From the NCBI RefSeq assembly GCF_000150955.2, contig NC_011671.1:62001-126000 (forward strand): a stretch of DNA of 64,000 nucleotides, in the 5' to 3' direction. The DNA is from Phaeodactylum tricornutum CCAP 1055/1. Taxonomy: Eukaryota > Bacillariophyta > Bacillariophyceae > Surirellales > Neidiaceae. This document shows, piece after piece, positions 20,220 to 32,252 of the stretch. Under the pieces are notes generated by a model that saw only the letters and a list, made by a program, of their open reading frames with translations, was not told the origin of the DNA and searched no databases. The translations under genes and the position numbers were made by a program. Position 1 is the first letter of the stretch, and every line of letters starts with the position of its first letter.

Positions 20220-21167
20220 ATGGTGCACGAAAGACTTTGGCGTTCGAAACGGACCGATCCTCGGAAAACGGATATCCGACTAGTGATGACAACGTGCGCA
20301 TTGCTAGCTTTTGGGAGTCTGTACACGTATTACATGAGTTTGTTGAACAATTTCGACTACTCCATTCTGTACAACGATATCGGAGTTTCCGTGCCTTTGC
20401 CTGTGCTACCCAACTTTACCTCTCTATTGATCGCGTCGGGATCGGACAAGTACAATAGGCATCACTACGAGCGATATTACGAGCGCTGGCTCGAACCGTA
20501 TCGCGATGTGCCGGGCGTGAAAGTACTCGAAATTGGCGCTAATCAAGGACACTCCTTGAAGCTATGGGAAGACTACTTTGCGGATCCAGACATTATTCTG
20601 GGATTGAAGTATGGGAACGCCGCCAACGGTATTGAGAACAAGATTGTGAACCTCACCAAAGTCTCCCTCTATACTGGTGACCAGTCCTCCAAGCCCACCA
20701 TGGACTACTTGAATGAGCGCGGACCTTGGCACATTATTATTGATGATGGCTCGCATGTCCCACAGCACGTGATATATTCGTTGGTGCATTTATGGGACTC
20801 GGTGGCGCCAGGAGGCATGTATATTGTGGAAGACCTGGAAACAAGCTACTGGCGCAACGGTTCCAACGTCTACGACTATCCTCTTGCTAATACTGGAGTA
20901 CTCGCGGACGCCAATCATTCCGCAGCGGCCAAGATTATGCAACTCCAGCATATCTTGGTCCGCCACCAAATTGGGGCTCGAGACATGTCGATCTTTCCCG
21001 GAGATGACACCATTTGCTCAATCGAATGGGGCATGAACCTGCTGGCCATTCGTAAGTGTGGGCTACCAACGGATGGTGTGGGACCTAAGTATTTCAGAGA
21101 GAGATTTGACGCCTCTGAAATGCGTACCTGGCTCAAGCAATCCAGGTCCTCCAATCCGAAAGATTAA
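20220..21167 (+). CDS. Membrane-anchored class I SAM methyltransferase
   Basis: 315 residues from the first ATG, 20220. A basic N-terminus (HERLWRSKRTDPRKTD) is followed by one transmembrane segment (MTTCALLAFGSLYTYYM), giving type II topology. The lumenal domain begins GSDKYNRHHYERYYERWLEP, then motif I VKVLEIGANQGHSLKLWEDYF, a GLKYG acidic-loop equivalent, IIIDDGSHVPQH and MYIVEDLETSYW. This order matches the family that includes macrolide/sugar O-methyltransferases of the MycE type. A Golgi or ER sugar or polysaccharide O-methyltransferase is plausible. The residue at the end of beta-2 is Lys in GLKYG, where an acidic residue is usual, so activity is not assured. Confidence 0.75.
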   Translation: MVHERLWRSKRTDPRKTDIRLVMTTCALLAFGSLYTYYMSLLNNFDYSILYNDIGVSVPLPVLPNFTSLLIASGSDKYNRHHYERYYERWLEPYRDVPGVKVLEIGANQGHSLKLWEDYFADPDIILGLKYGNAANGIENKIVNLTKVSLYTGDQSSKPTMDYLNERGPWHIIIDDGSHVPQHVIYSLVHLWDSVAPGGMYIVEDLETSYWRNGSNVYDYPLANTGVLADANHSAAAKIMQLQHILVRHQIGARDMSIFPGDDTICSIEWGMNLLAIRKCGLPTDGVGPKYFRERFDASEMRTWLKQSRSSNPKD

Positions 21168-21399
21168 CGAATGTCTGTGTCGTAAAGTGCATAGAGATAA
21201 GAATAATTGGACCTTGCAATCAATACTGTAAGTATAGGAATAAAGGGACAGGGGCTACAGGACTATGTATGGTCGAAAGAGCGTTTTGTCTCACAGTCAG
21301 AGGAAGTTCAGGATGCCGAGCATTCGAAATGTCAATAGTTTTACAAGTCGTCACATCAGACATCCGATGGGTTATCGCTTGTAATATCTAATTTTCGTC

Positions 21400-21408
21400 T
21401 CACTGTCA
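21400..21408 (+). promoter_or_regulatory. TCACTGTCA motif upstream of the MFS gene
   Basis: Exact 9-mer on the coding strand, 37-45 bp before the ATG at 21445. A second copy (TCACAGTCA) lies at 21291-21299. The spacing suits a transcription-start or initiator element (inference). Confidence 0.45.
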
Positions 21409-21444
21409 ATCCCATATGTCATTCCTGGACATCGACCGTCGATC

Positions 21445-23424
21445 ATGAACATAATAAGACTTCATTTTTTTCGTTTGCTTTACAGTTCATCCCATGCCTT
21501 GCCTACTTTCCTCACCACAGTCTGCTCTAAAACGAGACGCCTTTTGAACAATTGCACAGTAGATAAGCCAGTCAAAGCTATGCCGCGGCAAAACCTAGTC
21601 GTTGAGATTCAAGCGATAGTTCCGGAGGAACCGAAAGGGTTTTTGGACGACCCAGACGTGGACGCTGCTGCACCGGCAATGGATGCTGGCGCCCCGCAAC
21701 ACTATTCGCTTCCTCAGCAGAACCGCACCACCGACTCCCCGGTCGTTCTTCATACAACCATGTTTGCGTCTACCGCATCCCTCTGCCTTTGCATGTTGAC
21801 GCATAGTTTCTTACTGATTTCGGTATTTCCGTATTCCGGTTTCATGGCCGTAGAACTGATCGAATCGGTAGACGAAGAAACAGCCGGTGCCTACGCTGGA
21901 TTGCTCGCCTCGTGTTTCATGTGGGGTCGGGCGACGACGGCGTACGGCTGGGGTCAAGTGGCCGACGTATACGGACGTACCACGGTACTGTATTGGTCTT
22001 TCGCACTTTCGGGGATCCTCTCGATCGCCTTTGGACTGTCACCAACGTTTGGAAGTGCCTTGTTCCTCAGATTCGCTCTCGGTTGTGCGAATGGGATCAT
22101 GGGAAGTATTAAGACGATTGTTTCCGAGATATCGGCGGGGAATGAGGCCTTGGAAACTAAAACCATGACAATGGTGATTGGCATGTGGGGGTGGGGCTTT
22201 CTCGTGTCGCCCGCCTTGTCGGGAATATTAGCAGAACCAGTCAAACAGTACCCCGGCGTAGAATGGCTACAGCGCGAGGGAATATGGAACGCAGTGTTAG
22301 CCAAACATCCCTTCTTGTTACCGAATCTACTCGCGGCGATTTTTTGTTTGATAGGCGTCCTGGTAATTCGAATGTTTGTTCCCGAAACCTTACCATTCGG
22401 ACAACGACGCGACCCGCGACTCTTGCTATACGATATTGGAGCTTGGTGCCAACGGTCGGCCGGGTATGCAAAAGTGCCGTTGAATGTGACGCGATACCAG
22501 CTTGTACCGACCCTCAAAACGCACCCATCCGACTTGGATCTGAGCAGCAGAAACACAAGGTTTTCAGTTTCTTGTCACAACGCAATCGACGAGGATGATC
22601 TTGACGCTGTCCAAACACTAGAGTCCAATGAACAAGTTGTATCCTTATCGACAAACATTCCTGAAAAGGCGACCATTTTGTCCTTGCTCTCCCGCAAACC
22701 AACACGCACTTGCTTACTCATATATTGGGCCTATTCGTTTGTCGGTCTGACCGTAGATGAATCGTTTCCACTCTTTTGTATTTCCAAACAGGCAGGGTTT
22801 GGACTGTCTGAATATCAAATTGGCCAGATCTTGTCGCTTTGTGGATTGTTCTTTGCCGTCTCTCAGTACAGTGTTTACACGACCATCTACAACCGCTTTG
22901 GTCTGTACGGATCGATACGCTTTGGAAGCTGCTTTAGTGCACCCGTAATGTTCCTAATGCCCTTATCGGTACTGCTGAATCGAGGCGCGCCAACCGGTCA
23001 TCTCCGCACTTCCGCCTTGGTGTTTTTGTCCACTTGCATGGCGGCCTACCGGGTGTTTGGGCTCGTGTTTTTCTCGAGCGTTTCCGTGACTATGAACCGA
23101 ACCGTGCCTCGTTCGCACCGGGCTACCATGAACGGCTTATCCGTCTTGGGAGGGAGCGTCGCAAAAGGCTTGGGGCCCATTTTTGCCGGCTTTCTCGTTT
23201 CGGGGTCCGTGGCGCTTTGGGGAAGCCTGGGAGGATTGCTCATTTTCGGCACCATTGGATTGATTGGATGTGCCGTGGCCGCGACGACTTTTTTCTACCT
23301 TCAAGCCAGCGATTGTGAAGGTTCTACTGACGATTTAGAGCAGAGTGTGGTCGGGGACACCGACCAAGTTAGTCCAGAGGGGGTGGAGTTGACCAAACCA
23401 CTTAATCGAGGGTCGGATTTATAG
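21445..23424 (+). CDS. MFS transporter, ZIFL-like
   Basis: 659 residues from the ATG at 21445; a second ATG at 21580 is a reasonable alternative and would shorten the N-terminus to about 614. About twelve hydrophobic segments start near residue 110. The MFS loop 2-3 signature is WGQVADVYGRTTVLYW, followed by ALFLRFALGCANGIMG and a TIVSEI segment. Together with AGLLASCFMWGRATTAYGWG these resemble plant zinc-induced-facilitator-like (ZIFL) and related DHA1-type H+ antiporters. A soluble loop of about 85 residues separates the two six-helix halves. Substrate unknown; metal-chelate, drug or organic anion export are family possibilities. Confidence 0.85.
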   Translation: MNIIRLHFFRLLYSSSHALPTFLTTVCSKTRRLLNNCTVDKPVKAMPRQNLVVEIQAIVPEEPKGFLDDPDVDAAAPAMDAGAPQHYSLPQQNRTTDSPVVLHTTMFASTASLCLCMLTHSFLLISVFPYSGFMAVELIESVDEETAGAYAGLLASCFMWGRATTAYGWGQVADVYGRTTVLYWSFALSGILSIAFGLSPTFGSALFLRFALGCANGIMGSIKTIVSEISAGNEALETKTMTMVIGMWGWGFLVSPALSGILAEPVKQYPGVEWLQREGIWNAVLAKHPFLLPNLLAAIFCLIGVLVIRMFVPETLPFGQRRDPRLLLYDIGAWCQRSAGYAKVPLNVTRYQLVPTLKTHPSDLDLSSRNTRFSVSCHNAIDEDDLDAVQTLESNEQVVSLSTNIPEKATILSLLSRKPTRTCLLIYWAYSFVGLTVDESFPLFCISKQAGFGLSEYQIGQILSLCGLFFAVSQYSVYTTIYNRFGLYGSIRFGSCFSAPVMFLMPLSVLLNRGAPTGHLRTSALVFLSTCMAAYRVFGLVFFSSVSVTMNRTVPRSHRATMNGLSVLGGSVAKGLGPIFAGFLVSGSVALWGSLGGLLIFGTIGLIGCAVAATTFFYLQASDCEGSTDDLEQSVVGDTDQVSPEGVELTKPLNRGSDL

Positions 23425-23531
23425 ATAGATTGATAGAATCATAAGTACCTTGCTGTTATTTACGCAGGCTCATGGCTTGCACATTTAACGTACACACGAC
23501 CGGTAATGATGTAGGTCGCTGATGGAAGCAA

Positions 23532-25460
23532 TTAGCAATCGCCACCACCATAATCAAAAAGTGAGTTGGGTCGCTTCTCGGTATCCCCCTGGACAGCCGC
23601 GGTGCGTATCGGTGAGCCTGGCGATTGCACCGAATTGGACAGGCGGCCATGCCCGCGATGCTCATTCTCATCATCGTCGTCATCCCCGTGACTGTGATAG
23701 GAAGAAGGGTGGCGGTCTTCGTCATCATCGTTTTCGCCGTGTCGATGAATTACTTTTTGACCACTTGCGCTGGTAAGCTCTTCCAAATCTTGCCTGACAA
23801 AGTAGCGTTGGGCAAAGTCTTCGAACTTCAAAACCCACATACTCGAGTGTCGTGCTTCGTGCCAATCGTGCATGTAGGCATCCTCATCCACATTAGTGGG
23901 AATTTGGAGACGATGGAGCATAATTTCCGTCGTCCCGCCCAGGCCAAATACCGTCACGAGCACCATGACCATGGTGGCTAGAATGAATTCCCTTCGGTGT
24001 CCGAACGTATCCGGAAAGGATCGCACGCAGGCGTAGGCGACGGCTCCCCGCAGTCCAGAAAACCACAGCATGTGGGCCGTGTTGGCGTGGATGCGGAGAT
24101 CGTGTCGAACCGTCGGTGTCTGCGTACGGAGCGTCGACGCGTCGTCGGAGACGCGATCAGGGTTGTGGTACTCCCCGGAGGAAGAAAATTCCGTCATTTC
24201 CACGTGTGAGGGTCGTGTCCGGGAGAGAGAATCGCCGTGAGGGACGGTCATTCGTGAGGTTTGCTGTTCTTCGTCCGCGTTCAAGGGATTACTCTGTAAC
24301 CAACCGTTGAAGAGGACCACGATGGGGTACACGTTGGCGGCACGAGCCAGCAAACACGCCAGGATTGTCCAGAGAAGGAATCGCCCGTGGAAGGATCCGT
24401 GGAGTCCAAAGACGGACAATCCCAATTCGAGAAAAATGGCAGTTTCAGCGAGATGCGCCGCCAGCCGAAACAGAACGTCGGCGGTGGCTGCCGTGGCCGG
24501 TGAGAGATTCGGGGCGGCGTAGGCTTGTGCCGTCATGCCGGTAAAGAGAATAGTCACAATCCCGGAGAGTTGTAGGAGATTTGCCAACAGGAAGGGCACG
24601 TACATGATGAGTACGTAGATACTGAGTTCCAGGAGCCGGGTGCGTCGTAGGTCGACCCATTTGAAGAGCAAGGCGGCCCCGCAGCCGCACGCGGTCCCGA
24701 GGAGGGGAGATCCGACCGCATCGAGAGCGAATTCGAGACAGAATTCTCCCATTCCGAGGGCAACTTTACCGGCACCGTTGTCGCGGACGACAAAATGTGC
24801 AAATGCGGAAAAGAGTACGAGTCCGACGGCGTCGTTGAGGACGGATTCTCCATAGACGAGATAAAATAATTGCGGATCGACCTTTTTGGCTTGAAAGACG
24901 GCCAGGGTGGACACGGGGTCCGTGGCACTGAGGAGCGCACCAAAGGTCAAGAGTTCCGTGAGGGCGGGACGAAAGTCGTTTCCCGCCAATCCTCCGTGGG
25001 TGACGGCCCACAAGACAAAGGCAATAGTGAGGGCGGAAACAATAGTCCCCAGAACGGCAAAGAGCGCGACGGGCAATACGTGTCGGAGGAACAATTCACG
25101 ACGGAGGTGATAACCGGAATTGAAAATGATGGGAGGCAGGAGCGCGATGAAGAATACTTGGGGAGAGAAACTGAGGAGCGAGACGACGACAGTATTGTCA
25201 TTTCTGTCGTTATTGTTATTACTGTTGTTGCTGTTGTTGTAGTCGGGTTCGTCCATCAAGAGGTGGAGGAGACCTCCCGCCAACATGCCGACGAGGAGTG
25301 TCATGCCAGCTTCCGGCAAGAATGATGCGAGGACGGGACGATCGTGTAGAAACTTTGCCCCAACCAAAACGAGCGTGAGCAGAGTACTGAACAGTACAAT
25401 GTAGGCCGAAATGCTCGCTGTGGAATCGAACGACGCCGTGGAATCGGACGTGTCGGACAT
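23532..25460 (-). CDS. CPA1 Na+(K+)/H+ exchanger (NHE family)
   Basis: 642 residues, single exon, ATG at 25460. Eleven to twelve hydrophobic helices. Diagnostic NHE motifs: FFIALLPPIIFNSGY (about residues 103-117), ATDPVSTLAVF (179-189) and YGESVLNDAVGLVLF (203-217) with the ND pair essential for exchange, then a late GLRGAVAYACVR segment. A helix-1/2 loop is Asn-rich (NNSNNSNNNNDRND). The cytosolic tail is acidic and His-rich (DDDDDENEHRGHG). It exchanges Na+ or K+ for H+ across plasma or endomembranes. The ALLPPIIF-type motif and compact N-terminus resemble NHE6-9/NHE8 more than plasma-membrane NHE1. Convergent with the MFS gene, 107 bp between stop codons. Confidence 0.93.
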   Translation of the reverse strand: MSDTSDSTASFDSTASISAYIVLFSTLLTLVLVGAKFLHDRPVLASFLPEAGMTLLVGMLAGGLLHLLMDEPDYNNSNNSNNNNDRNDNTVVVSLLSFSPQVFFIALLPPIIFNSGYHLRRELFLRHVLPVALFAVLGTIVSALTIAFVLWAVTHGGLAGNDFRPALTELLTFGALLSATDPVSTLAVFQAKKVDPQLFYLVYGESVLNDAVGLVLFSAFAHFVVRDNGAGKVALGMGEFCLEFALDAVGSPLLGTACGCGAALLFKWVDLRRTRLLELSIYVLIMYVPFLLANLLQLSGIVTILFTGMTAQAYAAPNLSPATAATADVLFRLAAHLAETAIFLELGLSVFGLHGSFHGRFLLWTILACLLARAANVYPIVVLFNGWLQSNPLNADEEQQTSRMTVPHGDSLSRTRPSHVEMTEFSSSGEYHNPDRVSDDASTLRTQTPTVRHDLRIHANTAHMLWFSGLRGAVAYACVRSFPDTFGHRREFILATMVMVLVTVFGLGGTTEIMLHRLQIPTNVDEDAYMHDWHEARHSSMWVLKFEDFAQRYFVRQDLEELTSASGQKVIHRHGENDDDEDRHPSSYHSHGDDDDDENEHRGHGRLSNSVQSPGSPIRTAAVQGDTEKRPNSLFDYGGGDC

Positions 25461-25883
25461 GGCGTGCAGCCCCCGGACAGTGATGGGAACTCCAGTGTAG
25501 TCAAGTCGAGAACAATGCTTTAGTATAGGAACGGGATCCCTAGGATGCTACAATAGGAACATGGATTGGGATCGATGATACCATCCATCTCTACTCCGGT
25601 CTAACTGTGTACTGACTGTGAGTAGTGACAGTGGAATACTCCCACAATCCCCGACCGGTGGAAATGGCGAAAAGGCGAACTAACTCGCGACGTTGGGGAC
25701 GTGCGCAGGGTGCGCGCGATTGGATTTCCGTCTCCCGCCAAATTTGAAATTGGAACCTTGAAACCGGCACTCACAGTCAACCCTACTCTAGTAGAGTACC
25801 TACGTTCGTCTTCGAGTGTTGTCCGTAAAAGAAGGATTTGCGAGAACCACAAATCCGAAATCCAAATTCGACACACATTTGTG
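25461..25883. other. NHE promoter region and left flank of a copia element
   Basis: No gene. Motif copies at 25613-25621 (minus-strand reading TCACAGTCA, 153-161 bp upstream of the NHE ATG) and 25771-25779. Confidence 0.5.
25613..25621 (-). promoter_or_regulatory. TCACAGTCA motif upstream of the NHE gene
   Basis: Reads TCACAGTCA on the minus strand, in the same orientation as the gene, about 155 bp from its ATG. Confidence 0.4.
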
Positions 25884-26038
25884 TAGAAAACCCCTACGTC
25901 AAGCGGTACATGAGGGGTTCATATCCCTAAGTCTATCAGATAAGTCTATAATCTTGTGTTTTACGCCTTTGGTCGTCTACGAAAGTATGCGGGATCCTTT
26001 CGGTTCCTTAGACAATTCTAGCCCGTTATCGCTGCAGT
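25884..26038 (+). repeat. 5' LTR of the copia element
   Basis: 155 bp starting TAGAAAACCCCTACG and ending GCTGCAGT; repeated at 32253-32407 with one mismatch. Exact borders could shift by a few bases because no target duplication anchors them. Confidence 0.9.
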
Positions 26039-26699
26039 TTTCTAGTTTATCAGACCCAGTAGTTCTACGCTGAGGTAACGGGATCAAAGGTAGTGTTTTC
26101 GTAGTGTTTTCGAGTGTTTGAAGTGATCGCTGATTCCGATTGTGCCTGGGGAGGTAGGGCAAAATACCTGGCTTTTCATGTCGTTGTTAAGTCGCCGAAG
26201 CCTGCAGAGGCCTGGAATATACTGCCAGTTTCTCGTAGTGGTCCACGTGATAGACGTGTTGATCGGTTACTGGGTTTCGTATCCGTCTAACGGTTTGAAA
26301 CGAGGCAAAATCTCCATGGTTGGACGCATCCATGAATCTCTTCATCTATCAAAGAAGGTGCATTGCACAAAATTGTATTGTTTGCTAAATGCTCGGGTTT
26401 TGAGCGTCATTCATGTGTGGATGATAAGTAGTATGCTTATACGAAGCAGTTACTTATGCAACAATTATTATCGGAATTATACCGCAAGGTAGTCGCGGAT
26501 CCTCCACTCTGTTAGATATTGGTTAAATATCTCGAACGGATGAGAGCGACAGCTGTTTTGTGTTCGCTAGAGTTTGTTGCGTACTTATTGTATGGTTATG
26601 AAACGGTACTCGTTATCGATATCATTTATTCAAGTCTATATGTGAAATTCACATTTGATGACATCAATGATCAATAATTCTCGTGTTCACGTGGCGTGA

Positions 26700-27850
26700 G
26701 AACACTGAATGTTCGAAACCAACTAACAGAATTTTATGAGTTTGTGATACAGGAGGAAAGAAGAAAGTTGACCATGGCAGCCGCTTTAGCTCAAGTTCAA
26801 AATGCTTTACAAGCAATTGGTATTGTTGATGTTGAACAGCGGGATGCCATTACTGATTCAATTACGTCTATGGATGTTTTCGAGATTGCAACGGATGATT
26901 TTATCAAGGATATGTGTAAGAATATTCGTCGTCCCGGGGGTACACTCCCGAATCCTAACGCGGAAGAACCAGGAGCACCGGCTGTGATTCCTCGCAATGG
27001 TGTTGCGATTTCACCCACTGCGGAGGAGCGTCTTGTCTTGTTGGCGTACTATGTTCGTCATTTGAAGCGCACTTCTCGGCCTTATCCAGTTCAGTTTAAT
27101 CCGGCGCGTATTTACTCGATGATTGAGATTAAGAAGCGCAAAAGGGAAGATAAAGAGTTGGCAAAAGACCTCACGGCTCCTCCTCAGATTGAAGATTTAA
27201 AGAAGATTCGTGATGCGTTCGAGAATATTGCGGAGTATTTGCTGCAAATTTGAGGAACAACAGGAGTCCCACTCGCTTACGTTATTCGTGAAGAGGAAGA
27301 AGTTCCAGAGGGTCCAGACAATAATTATCAGGATGCGTTCGAAGAAATGATTGCTCGCAGTCCTCATGATGAAGAGTCTTATGCGGCAGACAATGCTCAG
27401 GTGTGGACCATTATTCGTAGTTGTACTCATGGAGGTCCGGCTTGGAGTTGGGTGTCGTCGTATTTGAGAGCTCGAAACGGTCGTGCGGCGTGGTTTGCTT
27501 TGCGTTCGCATTATTTGGGACCGACAAATCAGTCGAAGATCATGACACAAGCTGAAGGGGACCTTGAATCGAAGTTTTATAATGGAGAGCGTCGTGGTTT
27601 TACGTTTGAGCATTTTGCAGAGATTCATCAGCAAGCGCACACAGATATGGAAGAGTTTGGAGAACCTTTGACGGAGGCAGCCAAAGTTCGAAAATTTTTG
27701 AAACGTATTCAGACACCGTTTCTAAATTCTGCAGTTGCCACTGTTTGTGCTAACCCATCTTTGAAAAATGATTTTGAAGCAACAGTGAATTTTCTGAGTG
27801 AATTTATTGAAGAGCAGAATCAGGCTCAGCTTCGAAATATTTCGTCAGGT
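26700..27850 (+). mobile_element. gag-like region of the young copia element
   Basis: Encodes a capsid-like polyprotein segment (AALAQVQNALQAIGI near its start, WVSSYLRARNGRAAWFALR-type residues later) followed by a basic Gly/Arg-rich nucleocapsid-like stretch. Not a host gene. Broken; part of the element at 25884-32407. Confidence 0.75.
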
Positions 27851-28696
27851 TGATCTGGTCGTGGTCAAGGGCGAGGTAAAGGGTCAGGACGTGGTAATAA
27901 AGGTCGTGGTGGTCGTGGTGGAAACAGTCACGATGATACGAATTCTCTTACATCGAAGTCATCGGCAGGACGAAGCATGTCACAGAGAAATTCTTGACAA
28001 TTACCGAAAGTGTCGGTTGTGTCTACACGTTCTATTTCTATACAGTCACTTGAGAGTGCATTTATATCACACGCAGAGTTAGATTCTCACGCGGATACAT
28101 GTTGTGTTGGTCGACACGCTTATATATTCCAAGAAACCTCTCAAACAGTTGATGTTTCTGCATTTTTGTCTACATTTGGTCAAGCCCGGTCTGTACCAAT
28201 TGTCTCTGCTGCACTTGCTTTTGATCATCCTTACACATATGAGACATTTATTTTAGTTATTCACCAGGCTTTACATTTTCCTACAATGGAACATGCCTTG
28301 TTAAATCCGAATCAGATTCGATTAAACGATGTCGAAGTGAATGATTGTCCCCGATTTTTGTCGGAAAAGCTTACGGAGTTATCGCATTCGATTTATTTCC
28401 CGAAAGACGATGTGAGGTTACCATTATCATTAGATGGAGTCATTTCTTACTTACCAGTCCGCAAGCCGTCTGCGGAGGAGTTTCGAAATTTTCACAAGTT
28501 GAACCTTACTTATGAAAGTCCGATTTGGGATCCGTATTCGACAGATTTTTCTCGTCAGGAGGAGAAGTTCACCGATAGTAAGGGTGCGTTGGTAACGAGA
28601 AATTCTGCACATGCGAACATTCAAATGGTTACAACGAGAGACAGTACAGTATCAATGGTTTTATCATCTGTTTCGATGTCTTAGGAAGACAAACAT

Positions 28697-31600
28697 TTGA
28701 TTGATGACCTTGAAAAGACTTGTATTGTTAGTGTTGCACAGTCGTCGAATTACAGGTATAAGGTAACGCCAGAAGAGTTGGCAAAGCGATGGAACATTGG
28801 TTTATCGACAGCGAAGCGAACATTACTCGCAACGACTCAGAGAGGGGTCAAAGACATTGCTAGTCGATTGTTAGCGAAGAGAGTGAAACCAGTCACTGCA
28901 CAGTTGAGATATCGTCACTTGCGCACGAGTTTGTATACAGATACGATGTTTTCGAATGTCGTCTCGTCTCGAGGAAATTCTTGTGCTCAAATTTATGTGA
29001 ACGATGTTGACTGGACTCGTGCTTACCCAATGAAGTCGAAAGGTCAGGCTCACGATACGTTAGATTTGTTATTTCATTGTGAGGGAGTTCCAGCTGAAAT
29101 TATTTCAGATGGTGCGAAAGAATTAGTTCAAGGAGAGTTCAGACGAAAGGTTCGTGCTGCAGGAGCTCATGCTAAAGAGATTGAGCCATATTCACCGTGG
29201 TTGAATCGAGCGGAAACCGCAATCAAAGCATTGAAGCGTATGACAAATACAGCTATGTCAAAGTCACAGGCATCAGTACAATTGTGGGATATTTGCTTGG
29301 AATTGCAATGTTTGATTCGATCGTCAATTGCGCATAATATTTACGCATTGAACGACGACGTCCCGAATACGGTAGTATCGGGAGATACAACGGATATTAG
29401 TCATTTATGCAAGTTTGCATGGTATGATTGGGTATGGTATTTGGATCCAGTTGATTTTCCGGAGGATAAGCGGAAACTTGGTCGCTGGCTCGGACCTGCT
29501 CACGATATAAGTGATGCAATGTGTGCTCGTATACTTGCCAGAAATTCGCAAATTATTTCGCGAACTACTTACTCCCCACTTTCGACAAGTGATCTTAATT
29601 CTCAACAGGTGAAGTTGCTTCAAGAGAGTTTTGAGACAAACGTTCGTTTGGTTATGAACGAAGATGATCGCTTTAAAAATACTTATGTTTTCGAGGTGGA
29701 ACCCAGTGAGTTCGAGACGTATTCGGACCATTCTACAGGGGACCAGGAAATGATGCCGCAAGCAGACGAGTACGATCACGAAGCTTTTAATGAGTATATC
29801 AATGCTGAAGTAATGATACCAAGACATGATCATATTGGTGCTGGTCGAATAATTGGACAAAAGAAAGATCGAGATGGTAATCCAATCGGGAGGTCGAATC
29901 CTGATCCAGTTTTGGACACTCGCATCTTAGAAGTTCAATTTCCAGATGGTAACGTACAGGAATATGCAGCTAATGTTATTGCTGAGCATCTTTATTCACA
30001 GGTTGATGACGAGGGTCGTCGTTATCTTTTAATGGATGAAATTGTTGATCACCGAAAAGACGGATCGGCGGTTGCTGCTGATGACCTGTATTATACAGAC
30101 AAACGTGGTGTAAAACAAATGCGTCGAACAACAAAAGGTTGGCAACTTTTACTTCAATGGAAAGACGGATCAAATACATGGATTCCCTTAAAAGACCTGA
30201 AAGAATCGAATCCTGTTGACGTCGCCGAATATGCTGTTGCGAACAAGTTAGTCCATGAACCAGCTTTTGCCTGGTGGGTACCGGACGTATTACAGAAACG
30301 AGAGCGAATTATTTCAGCGGTAAAGGCCAGATACCTGAAACGGACTCACAAATTCGGTATTCGTATGCCGAAATTGGTAAAGGAAGCTCTCGAGATTGAT
30401 TGTGATACTAACACTTCTATATGGTTGGATGCAATCAGAAAAGAGATGAAAAATGTTATGCCAGCGTTCAAAGTTCTTGAACCCAATGCGTCGAAACCAG
30501 TTGGTTACACTTGGATACCTTGTCATATGATTTTTGATATCAAAATGGACTTCACTCGCAAAGCCAGATTCGTCGCCGGGGGACACGTTACAGATCCGCC
30601 GAGTTCGATTACTTATGCTAGTGTTGTTTCCAGGGACAGTGTTCGAATTGCACTACTTATCGCAGCGTTGAATTCAATGCAAATACTTGGTGCTGATGCA
30701 CAAAACGCGTATTTGAATGCCCCAGTTCGAGAAAAGGTATATACGACATGTGGTCCAGAATTTGGGAATTCGACGGAAGGTTGTTATGCAATTATCGTTC
30801 GAGCGTTGTATGGTTTGAAGTCAAGTGGAGCAGCATGGCGTGCTCACTTAGCTGCAACAATGGAAGAATTAATGTTTACCTCTTGTATTGCAGATCCAGA
30901 TGTTTGGTTAAGACCATTTCAGAATGAAGGTGGTCTCGAATTTTATGAGTATGTACTTATTTACACGGATGATTTCCTATGTATCAGTCATGATCCGAAG
31001 AGTATCTTGGATACTATTGGAAAACATTTCAAGCTTAAACCGGAATCCATTAAGACACCGGAGACATATTTGGGAGCGAATCTTGGACACTTTTCACTTC
31101 CCGATAAGCCAGACAAGCCGCGATGGTCTATGAGTTCGACAAATTATGTGAAACAAGCTGTCGCAAATGTTGAGAAAGATTTGGGCGAAATCAAAAGAGG
31201 TTTGCCTAACAAAGTGTCGTCGCCAATGTCGACAAAATATCGACCAGAACTTGATGTTTCTCCTGTGTTGAATGCAGAGCGTGCTAACTATTTTCAGTCT
31301 CAGATTGGTGTTTTGAGATGGGCAGTTGAAAGTGGTCGAATTGATATTATGTGTGAAGTATCTATGCTCTCATCATTTCTCGCGATGCCACGGGAAGGAC
31401 ACTTGAGTGCTGTTCTTCATATTTTTGCTAATTTGAAATCTCACAACAGGTCACGACTCGTGTTTGATGATTCGTATGCTGATATTGAGAACCATTTTAT
31501 AGATGGTGCAGATTGGACGAATTTTTATGGTAATGTGAAGGAACCTATTCCGCCGAATGCTCCGAAGCCACGTGGTAGGGCTGTGGAGATTACTGCTTTT

Positions 31601-32047
31601 GTTGACGCTGACCATGCTGGAGACAAAGTCACTCGTCGTTCACGAACAGGTGTTTTGATCTATCTTAATCGTGCTCCGATTATGTGGTTTTCGAAGCGTC
31701 AGAATTCAGTCGAAACGTCTTCGTTTGGAAGTGAGTTTGTTGCGTTAAAGATTGCTACGGAGATGATACAGGGTTTGAGGTATAAGTTACGGATGATGGG
31801 AATTCCGATTGATGGTCCGGCTAGAGTTTTGTGCGACAATATGTCGGTGGTACACAATACTACAGCGCCGGAATCGATGTTGAAGAAGAAGAGTAATGCT
31901 ATTGCATATCACTTTGTACGAGAGAATGTCGCAATGGGAGTTATCAAGATTGCTTATGAGCCGTCGGAGACAAACTTAGCCGATGCGCTAACAAAGGTTC
32001 AGTCAGCCCCAGTACGACAGAATCTTATGCGTCAAATTTTATATTGA
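28697..32047 (+). mobile_element. Integrase-RT-RNase H region of the young copia element
   Basis: An open region carrying, in order, an integrase core, a chromodomain-like/linker region, reverse transcriptase (ARFVAGGHVTDPP, LGADAQNAYLNAP, YVLIYTDDFLCIS) and RNase H (AFVDADHAGDKVTRRSRTG, WFSKRQNSVETSSFGSEFVA). This order (integrase before RT) is diagnostic of Ty1/copia. Confidence 0.93.
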
Positions 32048-32252
32048 GTCAAGTGAAGAAGGGTTTGCCGACTTTCCCGTTTCGATGAAGCCAGTATCGG
32101 AACAAATTGCATTTGCAGTACTACATGTCATTGCATGCAGTGTCGAAGTTTTTATTTTACAAGTTGTGGATCCCTATTTTTCCCATAGTGGTTTTGAGGG
32201 GACACATCTCTCCATGTCCATGTCAATGTTTATGGTTTCGATGTGTGGGGAC

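Noticed and set aside
24870-25325. Plus-strand genes antisense to the Na+/H+ exchanger
   Set aside because: Charged low-complexity shadows of a strongly supported transporter gene.
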